Source: CAMLJR01 sp964500675
GTDB lineage: Bacteria; Pseudomonadota; Gammaproteobacteria; Pseudomonadales; CAMLJR01
Length of the DNA stretch: 64,000 bases
Assembly (NCBI GenBank): GCA_964500675.1
Contig: CAZCNY010000002.1
Span: 434,001 to 498,000 of the forward strand
Direction: 5' to 3'
This document shows, piece after piece, positions 44,028 through 53,144 of the stretch. The position numbers and the translations under genes were made by a program. Within the stretch, counting starts at the first letter, position 1. Each line of letters opens with the position of its first letter. The notes under the pieces were generated by a model. The model was not told where the DNA came from and did no database searches. It worked only from the letters and a program-made list of their open reading frames with translations.

Positions 44028-45967
44028 CCCGCTGGTTTAGTTTGCGTTCGATACGTCAAAAGCTTTTCGCCGGTGTGCTGCTCACCACGCTATCGGCTTT
44101 GTTTATCTCGGGCCTCTCCATGGTGCTCTATGACTTGCGCGATTATCGCGAGCGATTGACTCAGGATTTATCCACGCAGGAAAATTTAATCGGTTTGGCG
44201 AATGCCTCCGCGCTGCAATTCAACGATCCCAAAGTCGCTCGCGATAGCCTGGCGACACTGAAAGCGCGGCCGCAAATTCTCGCGGCCGCAATCTACGATA
44301 CAAAAGGCGCTTTATTCGCGAGTTATACCAGCGCGGAAAATAATGCCGAACGATTTCCAGCGTTGCCGGAAGCGGATGGTCAGCGTGTCGTCGGCGATTA
44401 TCTGATCGTGTTCCGGCGCATCATCGATCACAACGAAATTCTCGGCACGATTTACATCAAGGCGCGTTATCAGCTGTACGAGCGCGTTTGGCAGTATGCC
44501 GGCATCGTGCTGGCGGTGATGTTGCTGGCCTTGATCGTTTCGATGCTGCTGTCATTGTGGTTGCAGATACGTGTGGCGCGCCCGATCCTGCGAATTACGG
44601 ATCTCGCGAAGCGGGTTACCGAACGGCGCGACTACAGCCTGCGCGCCGATAAAAGCACCGACGACGAAGTGGGTTATCTGGCAGACTCTTTCAACGATCT
44701 GCTCTCCGAAGTGGGTTCGCGCAGTGCCGCGCTAGAGTCCTCGAATACCCAGCTGCAACAACAAATACGTGAACGCGAGGAGGCCGATCGAGCGTTGCTC
44801 GACAGCGAGCGGCGTTACCGCACGCTGGTAACCGCGTTGACGTCGGTGGTATGGCTTGCGGATGCGGAGGGGAAATTCGGCGACAATCAATTGCGCTGGG
44901 ATGAATTCACCGGACAAACCCCGCTACAGCATCGCGATTGGGGATGGCTCGATGCGTTTCATGAAGACGATCGCAATGTAATCAGAAATCTTTGGAAAAA
45001 AGCCCGCGATGATTTGCAGCCGCTGATATGTGAAGCTCGTTTATGGTGGGCAGCGAACAATACATACCGTTACGTAAATTTGCGCGCGGTACCGCTGTTC
45101 GATGAGAACGGAAAATTGCAGGAATGGGTAGGCACCGCTGACGATATCGATGATCGGCGGCGCGCATTGTTGGAAATTCAGCGGTTGAATGCCGAGCTCG
45201 AATTGCGGGTCGGTGAGCGCACCGCGGAACTGGAGCGAACCAACAAGGAGCTGGAGGCATTCAGTTATTCGGTTTCGCACGATCTGCGTACACCGCTGCG
45301 CGCTATCGATGGCTTTAGTCAAGCATTGCTGGAGGATTACAGCGCGCAACTTGATGACACCGGGCGCGACTATTTAACCCGTGTGCGCTCCGGGGCTCAG
45401 CGCATGGGACATCTCATCGATGATTTGCTGAAACTGTCGCGGGTCAGCCGCTTAACGCTGAATCAGGAAGCCATCGATTTGAGTGCGATCGCTGAAGACA
45501 TTGTGAAGGATTTGCGAGAGAGCGATCCGGCACGCGTTGTCGATATAAAAATCACCTCCAGGTTAACCGCGGTCGGAGATAAGAATCTGATCCGCATCGC
45601 TTTGGAAAATTTACTCAATAACGCATGGAAATACAGCGCCAAGAAAGCGCAGCCGCGGATTGAGTTCGGTATGCGTCAATACAAAGGGGAGGCCTGTTAT
45701 TTTGTGCAGGACAATGGCGCGGGATTCGACATGGCCTATGCCGGAAAATTATTCGGCGCGTTTCAGCGGTTGCACGATGCCAAGGATTTTCCCGGCACCG
45801 GTGTTGGGCTGGCCACGGTACAACGCATAATCCACCGTCACGGCGGTCATATTTGGGCGGAAGCGGAGGTCGATAAGGGGTCCACTTTCTATTTTACTTT
45901 GGCAGTACCAAAGGAGTCTCGATATGAATTCCAGGCCAATTCTATTGGTAGAAGACAATCCCGATGA
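44024..45967 (+). CDS. Membrane sensor histidine kinase (CHASE8-HAMP-PAS-HisKA)
   Basis: 647 residues. TM1 (LFAGVLLTTLSALFISGL) is followed by a periplasmic CHASE8-like sensor (about 45-150, NLIGLANASALQFND). TM2 (AGIVLAVMLLALIVSMLL) precedes a HAMP linker. A coiled coil and PAS domain (about 255-375) come next. The H-box is EAFSYSVSHDLRTPLRAIDG, and the ATPase has NNAWKYSAKK, DNGAGFDMAYAGKLFG and GTGVGLATVQ. The bacteriophytochrome-type H-box pairs with small Rcp1-like receivers, as encoded next. It overlaps yfiR by 4 bases and the receiver gene by 44. Confidence 0.93.
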   Translation: MTRWFSLRSIRQKLFAGVLLTTLSALFISGLSMVLYDLRDYRERLTQDLSTQENLIGLANASALQFNDPKVARDSLATLKARPQILAAAIYDTKGALFASYTSAENNAERFPALPEADGQRVVGDYLIVFRRIIDHNEILGTIYIKARYQLYERVWQYAGIVLAVMLLALIVSMLLSLWLQIRVARPILRITDLAKRVTERRDYSLRADKSTDDEVGYLADSFNDLLSEVGSRSAALESSNTQLQQQIREREEADRALLDSERRYRTLVTALTSVVWLADAEGKFGDNQLRWDEFTGQTPLQHRDWGWLDAFHEDDRNVIRNLWKKARDDLQPLICEARLWWAANNTYRYVNLRAVPLFDENGKLQEWVGTADDIDDRRRALLEIQRLNAELELRVGERTAELERTNKELEAFSYSVSHDLRTPLRAIDGFSQALLEDYSAQLDDTGRDYLTRVRSGAQRMGHLIDDLLKLSRVSRLTLNQEAIDLSAIAEDIVKDLRESDPARVVDIKITSRLTAVGDKNLIRIALENLLNNAWKYSAKKAQPRIEFGMRQYKGEACYFVQDNGAGFDMAYAGKLFGAFQRLHDAKDFPGTGVGLATVQRIIHRHGGHIWAEAEVDKGSTFYFTLAVPKESRYEFQANSIGRRQSR

Positions 45968-46361
45968 TGAAGCATTGGCGTTGCGTGCGTTTACAAAGCT
46001 GAATATCACTAACAAGGTGATCGTTGCGCGCGATGGTGTGGAAGCGTTGGATTATTTATTTGCAACGGGCCCCCACGAGGGAACTGCTCCGCAGTTGCCA
46101 GCCGTGGTGTTGCTGGATTTAAAGCTGCCGCGCATCGATGGTCTTGAGGTGCTGCATCGCATTCGCGAAAACGAAAAAACGCAAATTTTACCCGTGGTGA
46201 TTTTGACCTCTTCGCGCGAAGAGCAGGATATTGTGCAAGGCTACAATCTTGGCGCGAATAGTTATGTGCGGAAGCCGGTCGATTATAACGAGTTTGTGAA
46301 AGCGGTCAGCCAGCTGGGTGTATTTTGGTTGCTGTTGAATGAATTGCCCCATTGCAATTAG
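45924..46361 (+). CDS. Single-domain response regulator (Rcp1-like)
   Basis: 145 residues, receiver domain only. The acidic pocket is in LLVEDNPDDEALALRAF, the phosphoacceptor Asp in VVLLDLKLPRIDG, the Ser/Thr in ILTSSREEQD and the Lys in SYVRKPVDYNEF. It lacks an output domain, as do receivers paired with phytochrome-like kinases. The start overlaps the kinase gene by 44 bases. It probably receives phosphate from that kinase and passes it on or acts by protein contact. Confidence 0.94.
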   Translation: MNSRPILLVEDNPDDEALALRAFTKLNITNKVIVARDGVEALDYLFATGPHEGTAPQLPAVVLLDLKLPRIDGLEVLHRIRENEKTQILPVVILTSSREEQDIVQGYNLGANSYVRKPVDYNEFVKAVSQLGVFWLLLNELPHCN

Positions 46362-46365
46362 TCGG

Positions 46366-46484
46366 CATAGTGACGCAGTTGTCACAGTGACGTAGTTAGC
46401 ATGGTGAAACAGTTAGCATGATGGAACAGTTGGCATGGTGAAACAGTTGACGTGATGAAACAGTTGGCATGGTGAAGATATTGG
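46366..46484. repeat. 17-base tandem repeat, seven imperfect copies
   Basis: Seven consecutive 17-base units (46366, 46383, 46400, 46417, 46434, 46451, 46468). The consensus is close to CATGGTGAAACAGTTGG, with one to several differences per unit. The array starts 4 bases after the receiver stop codon and ends 65 bases before the next start. 17 is not a multiple of 3, so it is not coding. It is the only such array inside the signalling operon. Confidence 0.88.
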
Positions 46485-46549
46485 AGTACCGATAGCACAA
46501 TTGTCGGATTATTTGCCGATTTAAACAGTACTAATTCGGAGGTGGCGAA

Positions 46550-48259
46550 GTGGATATGGTTACGCCGGTTCGTACATTGATCGTGGAAGATAACGATGAT
46601 GACGTATTGTTGCTGCTCAATGTCATCAAGAAGGCAGGGTTTGCGCCCGATTTCCGCCATGTAGCCAATAAGAGCGATTTATCCGCTGCGCTTACAGCGC
46701 CTTGGGACATCATTTTTTCCGACTACACGATGCCTAATTTTAACGGCCATGAAGCGCTGCAAATTGTTCGCGCTCTCGATCCCGATGTCCCGTTTTTTTT
46801 CGTATCGGGCACCATCGGCGAGGATCGCGCCGTCGAGGCGATGCGTCTCGGCGCGCAGGATTATTTCATCAAGGGCAATTTAAAACGGCTGCCCCCGGCT
46901 ATTCACCGCGAGCTGCGCGATCGCAAGGCTCGCCGCGAGCATCGTTTGGCGCAGGAGCGTATTCACTATCTGGCCAATTACGACGCGCTGACCGGTCTTC
47001 CCAATCGGGTGCAATTTTATGAGCGTCTAGCGCAATGTTTGCAGAGCGCTGTCGCTGGCGATGTTGCGGTGTTCAGCGTGAATTTGCATCGATTTAAAGA
47101 GGTGAATGATCATCTCGGCAATACCGTCGGCGATGCGTTGCTGATGGATGTCGGACAGCGTCTTCGCGCGGTGCTGCGAAACGACGATGTGTTGGCGCGG
47201 CTCGGTGCCGATGAGTTTGCGATTTTCTCGCTGCTGGGTGTGGATGAAATCGAAGTCGCGCGCCTGGCGGAAACTATTTTGGCGGTATTCTCCACGCCGT
47301 TCTCGTTGTCGCGCTATGAGTGGCGAATACAGGCGAATGTCGGTGTCAGTATTTATCCGCGCGATGCCGATAATAGCCATGCGCTGTGCGCGAATGCCGC
47401 GATTGCGCTGCACCACGCGCAACAGCAAGCCGGCAGCAGTTACCAATTTTATCAGCCGCGAATGCGCGAGAAATTGCGCGATAAAGTGGCTTTGCTGCGC
47501 GCGCTGGAGACGGCGCTCGATAAACGGGAATTTCGACTTCATTATCAACCCCAGGTCGCATGTTCTGACGGCCGCTTGGTGGGTGTTGAAGCGCTGCTGC
47601 GCTGGCAGCATCCCGAGCGAGGTCTTGTTGGCCCCGTCGAATTTATTCCGTTGGCCGAAGAGTCCGGCCTAATCGTTCCCATCGGTGCGTGGGTTCTGCG
47701 CGAAAGTTGCCGGCAGTTGCAGCAATGGCGCCTGCAGGGAAAACTAAATATGCGGATCGCCGTGAATTTTTCCGCATTTCAGTTTCGCCAGCAAGACACG
47801 GCGGAAATAGTGGCCGCGATGTTGAATGAATTCGAACTGCCGGCGCACTGCCTGGAAATCGAAATCACTGAAACCGCTTTGATGCAGGATGCGAGCGCGG
47901 CGTTGCAGGCATTGAATGCGCTGCACGATCTTGGCGTTTCGATTGCCCTCGATGATTTTGGCACCGGCTATTCCAGTCTCAGTTACATAAAGCGTTTCCC
48001 CGTGGACGTATTGAAAATAGATCGCGCGTTCGTATGCGATTTGCCGCACGATGAGGACGATGCGGCGATTGTTCACGCGATCATCGCCATCGCGGAAAAA
48101 TTGCGCTTGAGTGTCATCGCCGAAGGCGTGGAAACGGCGGAGCAGCTGACGTTTTTGCAAAAGGCGGGCTGCGATTTGCTGCAAGGCTATTTCATTCAGC
48201 GCCCCGTTCCAGCGGCGGAAATTCTCGATTTCGCGCAGAGTTCATTTGATGGACATTGA
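46550..48259 (+). CDS. REC-GGDEF-EAL response regulator (likely c-di-GMP phosphodiesterase)
   Basis: 569 residues. GTG start with GGAGG seven bases upstream. The receiver (about 1-125) has Asp in IIFSDYTMPNFNG and Lys in DYFIKGNLK. The GGDEF domain (about 145-300) reads RLGADEFAIFS, GADEF instead of GGDEF, so cyclase activity is doubtful. The EAL domain (about 320-560) is complete: GVEALLRWQHPE, IEITETALM, ALDDFGTGYSSL, VLKIDRAF and IAEGVETAEQL. It therefore probably degrades c-di-GMP, controlled by phosphorylation through the operon kinase. It overlaps the next receiver by 11 bases. Confidence 0.93.
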   Translation: MDMVTPVRTLIVEDNDDDVLLLLNVIKKAGFAPDFRHVANKSDLSAALTAPWDIIFSDYTMPNFNGHEALQIVRALDPDVPFFFVSGTIGEDRAVEAMRLGAQDYFIKGNLKRLPPAIHRELRDRKARREHRLAQERIHYLANYDALTGLPNRVQFYERLAQCLQSAVAGDVAVFSVNLHRFKEVNDHLGNTVGDALLMDVGQRLRAVLRNDDVLARLGADEFAIFSLLGVDEIEVARLAETILAVFSTPFSLSRYEWRIQANVGVSIYPRDADNSHALCANAAIALHHAQQQAGSSYQFYQPRMREKLRDKVALLRALETALDKREFRLHYQPQVACSDGRLVGVEALLRWQHPERGLVGPVEFIPLAEESGLIVPIGAWVLRESCRQLQQWRLQGKLNMRIAVNFSAFQFRQQDTAEIVAAMLNEFELPAHCLEIEITETALMQDASAALQALNALHDLGVSIALDDFGTGYSSLSYIKRFPVDVLKIDRAFVCDLPHDEDDAAIVHAIIAIAEKLRLSVIAEGVETAEQLTFLQKAGCDLLQGYFIQRPVPAAEILDFAQSSFDGH

Positions 48260-48638
48260 AGAAAGTGCCACGCAAGCACTGCGAGTCTTGATCGTTGAAG
48301 ATAACGAGACCGATTATTTTCTGCTGGAGAGACAGGTGCGCAAATTGTTGGCGCCGCTGATATGCGCGCGTGCGGCGAATCGCCGCGAGCTCACCGAGCT
48401 GTTGCAGCAGTCCTGGAATATTATTATCAGCGATTATCACTTGCCGGATATCGAGGAGGAGGGGTTGCTGACGCTGATCGCACAATGGCATCGCGACACG
48501 CCCTGTTTGTTATTGAGCGGCTCCATCGATAACTTGATGAGCTTAACGTTACCCGGGAACGTATTTGCACGCATCGAAAAGGGCAACAACGCGGCATTGC
48601 AAGAAGCTTTGCTTGGGAGCTGGAGTACTTCATCATGA
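48249..48638 (+). CDS. Single-domain response regulator, divergent
   Basis: 129 residues from the ATG at 48249, overlapping the EAL gene. The receiver elements are IVEDNETDYFLL, phosphoacceptor Asp in IIISDYHLPDIEEEG, Ser in LLLSGSIDNL and a possible Lys in FARIEKGN. The last part is shorter and less regular than in the operon's other receivers, so its alpha4-beta5 face may differ. It could act as a phosphate sink or contact the TonB receptor gene products only indirectly. It overlaps the TonB gene by 4 bases (ATGA). Confidence 0.85.
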   Translation: MDIEESATQALRVLIVEDNETDYFLLERQVRKLLAPLICARAANRRELTELLQQSWNIIISDYHLPDIEEEGLLTLIAQWHRDTPCLLLSGSIDNLMSLTLPGNVFARIEKGNNAALQEALLGSWSTSS

Positions 48639-50629
48639 AAATTCGCTATACGCTCGTTATTTTTCTCATGCCGTGCACGGCGGCGTTTGCTACCAGTGAA
48701 CTGCAATCTGCCAGCGCGCTGGCGAATTTGAGTTTGGAAGAACTTTCGGCCATCGAAGTTACCTCGGTCTCTAAAAGTGCCGAAAATTTGCGCTCGGCCG
48801 CGGCGGCGGTCACCGTAATCAGCAATGAAGAGATTCGCCGCTCGGGTGCGACCACGCTGCCCGATGCCCTGCGTTTTGTTCCGGGTTTGAATGTCGCGCA
48901 ACAAAGTTCGAGCCAATGGGCCGTCAGCGCGCGCGGATTCAGCAGCATCAATTCGGAAAAATTGTTGGTGTTATCCGATACGCGCAGCATTTACACGCCG
49001 TTGTTTTCCGGCGTGCTGTGGGATGTGCAAGATTATATGTTGGCGGATATCGATCGCATTGAAGTCATTCGCGGTCCCGGTGCGACCCTATGGGGCTCCA
49101 ACGCGGTTAACGGCGTCATCAATATCACCACTAAAAAAGCGCAAGATACCCAGGGGCTCCTGGTTGAAACGGCGGCGGGCACGGAAAATAAACTGAGCAC
49201 AGCGGTACGTTACGGTGGCACTGCCGGCAACGGCGCAAGTTACCGCGTATTTGGCAAATATGTCGATCACGACGGTACGCTCAATGAGAGTGCAACGAGC
49301 AACGACGATTGGCGACTGGGACACGTGGGCGCGCGCAGCGATTGGGATGTGACCGCCGCCGATAGCATTACGCTGCAAGGCGATCTTTATCGCGGCACGA
49401 TCGGTCAGCTCTCTCCATCCGTCACTATCATCGGGCGGCAAGGACCGGTCGGCGCTTTGGATGTCGAAGTCAGCGGCGGCAATGTGTTAGCGCGCTGGCA
49501 GCATCGCATCGACAGTGATTCCAATTTTGCATTGCGTGCGTATTACGACAAAACCCATCGCGACGATCCGAGCTACCGCGATGATCTCAATACGATCGAT
49601 CTGGATTTTCAATATCAATCGAATTGGATGCCGCGACAGCAATGGCTGTGGGGCGTGAATTATCATCTCACCGACAATCGCAATGTCGGCAAAGGCATTT
49701 TTAATGTCGATCCGAGTTTTTCGCGCGATCAATTGATTGGAACATTTATTCAAGACCAGATCGCATTGTGGGATAACGTGCACCTCACGCTGGGCACGAA
49801 ATACGAGCACAACGATTTTAGCGGCGATGAGTGGCAGCCGAGCGGGCGCTTGGCGTGGGATTTTACAACGCGACAAACCGTGTGGACCGCGATATCGCGC
49901 GCCGTGCGCGTGCCGACACGGCTGGAGCGCGATATCGCCATCGATGTCAGCAGTACGCCCCAATACATCGCGCGGCTGCAAGGCAATTCGCATTTCGACG
50001 CGGAAGTCTTGATCGCATACGAAGCGGGTTATCGCTGGCAGGCGCGCGATAATCTGGCTTTCGATTTAGCGGCGTTTCACAACCGCTATATGGGGCTCGC
50101 GTCATTGGAGCAGGGTAATCCCTATATCGATTCCGCGACGGGTTTAACTATTGTTCCGATCGTGAATGAAAATAAAACGAATGGCACCACAACAGGTATC
50201 GAAGCACAAGTCAATTTCTCGCCGTTGCCCACGTGGCGACTTGTCACCGATTATTCCTATCTGGATATGCAGCTCGATCCCAACGGAGCCGATTTAAATC
50301 GCGGTGTTTTTCAAGCGGGCGCAACCCCCCAACATCAATTCGGATTGCGCTCGCTGTGCGATTTGCCGGCGGAGTTTCAACTCGATATCCAGTTTCGTTA
50401 TTTGTCGTCGATACGCCATCTTCCGGAAATTGTAAACGGCGACGGCATCCCGGCGTATGCGGAAATGGATTTACGGCTGGCGAAGCGGTTGAGCAAACAA
50501 TTGGAAGTGTCGTTGGTCGGTCAGAATTTATTGCACGATCATCATGTCGAGTTCGGCACGCCAGAGGCAAGAGGAGAAATTCAGCGCGGCGTCTACGCCA
50601 AGGTTGTCTGGAGCGGTTTGGAACTGTAG
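48635..50629 (+). CDS. TonB-dependent outer-membrane receptor
   Basis: 664 residues. A signal peptide (about 1-20) is followed by LANLSLEELSAIEVTSVSKS, a TonB-box-like and plug entry region common in receptors linked to signalling operons. The plug (about 55-165) has AAAAVTVISNEEIRRSGATT, LPDALRFVPGLNVAQ and the IDRIEVIRGPGATLWGSNAV motif. The barrel follows, ending in VVWSGLEL. The ligand is unknown. It is the last gene of the operon starting with yfiR, and a perfect palindromic terminator lies 87 bases on. Confidence 0.93.
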   Translation: MKIRYTLVIFLMPCTAAFATSELQSASALANLSLEELSAIEVTSVSKSAENLRSAAAAVTVISNEEIRRSGATTLPDALRFVPGLNVAQQSSSQWAVSARGFSSINSEKLLVLSDTRSIYTPLFSGVLWDVQDYMLADIDRIEVIRGPGATLWGSNAVNGVINITTKKAQDTQGLLVETAAGTENKLSTAVRYGGTAGNGASYRVFGKYVDHDGTLNESATSNDDWRLGHVGARSDWDVTAADSITLQGDLYRGTIGQLSPSVTIIGRQGPVGALDVEVSGGNVLARWQHRIDSDSNFALRAYYDKTHRDDPSYRDDLNTIDLDFQYQSNWMPRQQWLWGVNYHLTDNRNVGKGIFNVDPSFSRDQLIGTFIQDQIALWDNVHLTLGTKYEHNDFSGDEWQPSGRLAWDFTTRQTVWTAISRAVRVPTRLERDIAIDVSSTPQYIARLQGNSHFDAEVLIAYEAGYRWQARDNLAFDLAAFHNRYMGLASLEQGNPYIDSATGLTIVPIVNENKTNGTTTGIEAQVNFSPLPTWRLVTDYSYLDMQLDPNGADLNRGVFQAGATPQHQFGLRSLCDLPAEFQLDIQFRYLSSIRHLPEIVNGDGIPAYAEMDLRLAKRLSKQLEVSLVGQNLLHDHHVEFGTPEARGEIQRGVYAKVVWSGLEL

Positions 50630-50715
50630 GTTTATCGATAGATTGTCGTCGAACTCGACTGTGATCGCCTGTGTAGACATTATTTTTGCAGGCTCATGTT
50701 CGTAGCCTTGGAAAC

Positions 50716-50745
50716 AAAAACGGCGCCGATATCGGCGCCGTTTTT
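50716..50745. terminator. Perfect 30-base palindrome, bidirectional terminator
   Basis: AAAAACGGCGCCGAT (50716-50730) and its exact complement (50731-50745) end in five T on each strand. It lies between the convergent TonB-receptor and prc genes and can terminate both. Confidence 0.95.
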
Positions 50746-50769
50746 AAATTAAATCAATGCAACGCTAAA

Positions 50770-52911
50770 TTAACGATAACTCTCGGCGACGCTGCTTTTT
50801 TGAAAAATCGGCATTGCGTCGACGAGCACGCGGCCGGCCTCGCGTAAAAAGGCATCGGGCTCTTTATCTTTCTTTTTGTCCGAATTGTTCGCTGCCGATG
50901 CGTCGTCATCGTCGAGTTTCGCTAGCGGCTTTTCACCTTTGGCGCTGCGGCGCTGATTTTCCATTTCCAGGCGCTTGGCCTTGTCGTCATCGATTTCTTT
51001 TTTGCGCACCGCTTCGTTGAGCGGCAGTTCGGTCTGCTTGCGCATGTCGTCGGCCAGCGCGATCTGTTCTTCCACGTACATGAAATCGGGATCGGTTTTC
51101 ACGCGCTCGTCGTGCTTGGCTTGCAGGCTCGCCAATGCCGGTTGAATATCGAAATAGAGGCGATGCTGAAGCGATGGGATGCGGTCCCACGGCATCGCCT
51201 TATCGAGCGCGCTCTCGCCGACTTCTTTCGGATCGTACAGCGAGGGGAACGTAACATCGGGAATCACACCGCGATTTTGCGTGCTGTCACCCGATATACG
51301 ATAGAACTTCGATTGCGTGAGTTTGAGTTCGCCGTAATTGAGATCCATCAATTGCTGCACGGTGCCCTTGCCGAACGAGCGATCGCCGATGATCAGGCCG
51401 CGTTGATAATCTTGAATCGCGCCGGCAAAAATTTCCGAGGCCGAGGCGCTGAGACGGTTGATTACCACGGCGAGCGGGCCGTCGTAATACGCGCCGCTGC
51501 GCGGCTTGCCCTCGGCAAGTGCGCGCAGCGATGAGGACGATTGCCGGATCTGCACCGTCGGGCCCTGGTCGATGAACAGGCCGATCAGTTGATTGGCTTC
51601 TTGCAGTGAACCGCCGCCATTTTCGCGCAGGTCGATCATGATGCCGTCGACGTCATCGGCGACTAACTCCGACAGTAATTTCTGCACATCGCGCGTCGTG
51701 CTCTTGTAATCGGGATCGCCGCGCCGCATCGCATCGAAATCGATATAGAATTCCGGCACATCGATGACGCCGATTTTCACGGTGTGGCCGTTGCGCGTGT
51801 AAGTTTCTATGCTCTTGTGCGCGCTCTGTTCTTCGAGCGTGATTTCATTGCGCACGATCGTGATTTGCTTGCGCTCGGCGTCGGATTTCGCGGTGCTCGG
51901 AATGATTTCAAGGCGAACGGTGCTGCCTTTCGGGCCGCGAATTAAATCGACAACGTCGTCGAGCCGCCAGCCGACGACATCCTGAATTTCTCCGGCTTTG
52001 CCTTCGCCGACGCCGACGATGCGATCGGCCGCCTTGAGCTCGCCCTGTTTAGCCGCAGGGCTCGCCGGCAACACGCGCATGACCTTGGTGTACTCGTCCT
52101 CTTGTTGCAGCACGGCGCCGATGCCTTCGAGTTTCAAGCTCATATTGATATTGAAATTCTCGGAGGTGCGCGGCGAAAAATAATTGGTGTGCGGGTCGTA
52201 GAGCGCGGCGAGCGCGTTCATATAAATTTGAAACACATCGTCGCCGCTGATTTGATTGGCGCGATTGAGCTGGCTGCGGTAGCGCTTTTCGAGCAGCTTG
52301 ACGATGTCGTCATTTTTCTTTCCGGCGATACGCAGACCGAGCACCGTATTTTTCAGATGCAGGCGCCACAACTCGTCGGCTTCCGCCTGTGTTTTCGGCC
52401 AGGCCGGGTTTTTATCGCGATTGAGATCGAGAAATTCGTTCTTGGTGAAATCCATCGCCGCAATGCTGGCGGGCAGATCGGCCAGAATTTTTTCGAGACG
52501 CTGTGTCAGCCGATCGTGGTAGCGCCGGAATATCACGAAGGCCGGTTCGAGATCGCCTGCGTGCAGCGTGTCGTCGAGCTTGGTGCGGTAGCGTGCAAAG
52601 CTGTCGATATCGCTCTGCAACAGAAACATCTTGTCGGGGTCGAGACTTTTGAGATAGCTGTCTAGCAACTCCGACGACAGCGTGTCGTCGAGTGTCTGTT
52701 TCAGGTAATGCCGCGTTTCAAGATCATCGACGACATCGATCGCGGTTTTTCCCAGCGTGGAATTCCAGGTCAGCGCCTTGGCCGGTGTCCGGACTGGCGC
52801 CAGTGTCTCTTTTTTTGTCTGGCTATCGGCTTTGGCCGATGCGAGTGGGGCGCCGAGTGCGAGGAAAAGCGTACAACAACAAAGCAGAAACGGTTTAAGC
52901 GATCGGGTCAC
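50770..52911 (-). CDS. prc: Carboxy-terminal processing (tail-specific) protease
   Basis: 713 residues from the GTG at 52911 (AGGGA upstream), which starts the signal peptide directly; an ATG at 52971 in frame would add 20 odd residues. The signal is LKPFLLCCCTLFLALGAPLASA. The N-terminal part is Prc-type (LDPDKMFLLQSDI). A PDZ domain (about 230-330, RVLPASPAAKQGELKAADRI) precedes the S41 protease with Ser in RLSASASEIFAGA and Lys in DRSFGKGTVQQLMDL. DUF3340-like C-terminus. It trims or degrades periplasmic proteins with non-polar C-termini. Confidence 0.94.
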   Translation of the reverse strand: MTRSLKPFLLCCCTLFLALGAPLASAKADSQTKKETLAPVRTPAKALTWNSTLGKTAIDVVDDLETRHYLKQTLDDTLSSELLDSYLKSLDPDKMFLLQSDIDSFARYRTKLDDTLHAGDLEPAFVIFRRYHDRLTQRLEKILADLPASIAAMDFTKNEFLDLNRDKNPAWPKTQAEADELWRLHLKNTVLGLRIAGKKNDDIVKLLEKRYRSQLNRANQISGDDVFQIYMNALAALYDPHTNYFSPRTSENFNINMSLKLEGIGAVLQQEDEYTKVMRVLPASPAAKQGELKAADRIVGVGEGKAGEIQDVVGWRLDDVVDLIRGPKGSTVRLEIIPSTAKSDAERKQITIVRNEITLEEQSAHKSIETYTRNGHTVKIGVIDVPEFYIDFDAMRRGDPDYKSTTRDVQKLLSELVADDVDGIMIDLRENGGGSLQEANQLIGLFIDQGPTVQIRQSSSSLRALAEGKPRSGAYYDGPLAVVINRLSASASEIFAGAIQDYQRGLIIGDRSFGKGTVQQLMDLNYGELKLTQSKFYRISGDSTQNRGVIPDVTFPSLYDPKEVGESALDKAMPWDRIPSLQHRLYFDIQPALASLQAKHDERVKTDPDFMYVEEQIALADDMRKQTELPLNEAVRKKEIDDDKAKRLEMENQRRSAKGEKPLAKLDDDDASAANNSDKKKDKEPDAFLREAGRVLVDAMPIFQKSSVAESYR

Positions 52912-53144
52912 GATAGGTTCCCTAAAAGACACAAGACTGCGCCGACAGCGGCGCATTATACAGGGCGACAATTATAGATACAGAATACCGGTTATTTACG
53001 CGCAATGTTGCGCAAACACTTGAATAGTAGCGCACATATCCGGTATTTTCGGGCTTGCGATCATCGATTTGTCGATAGCAGTTGCGAAATCTGTCCACTT
53101 GCAGTTACGGAATTTGTTCCGGATAAATTTGCGGGAGGCATAGC

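Noticed and set aside
46366..46484. CRISPR array
   Set aside because: The 17-base units are directly adjacent with no unique spacers and vary between copies, and no cas genes are present.
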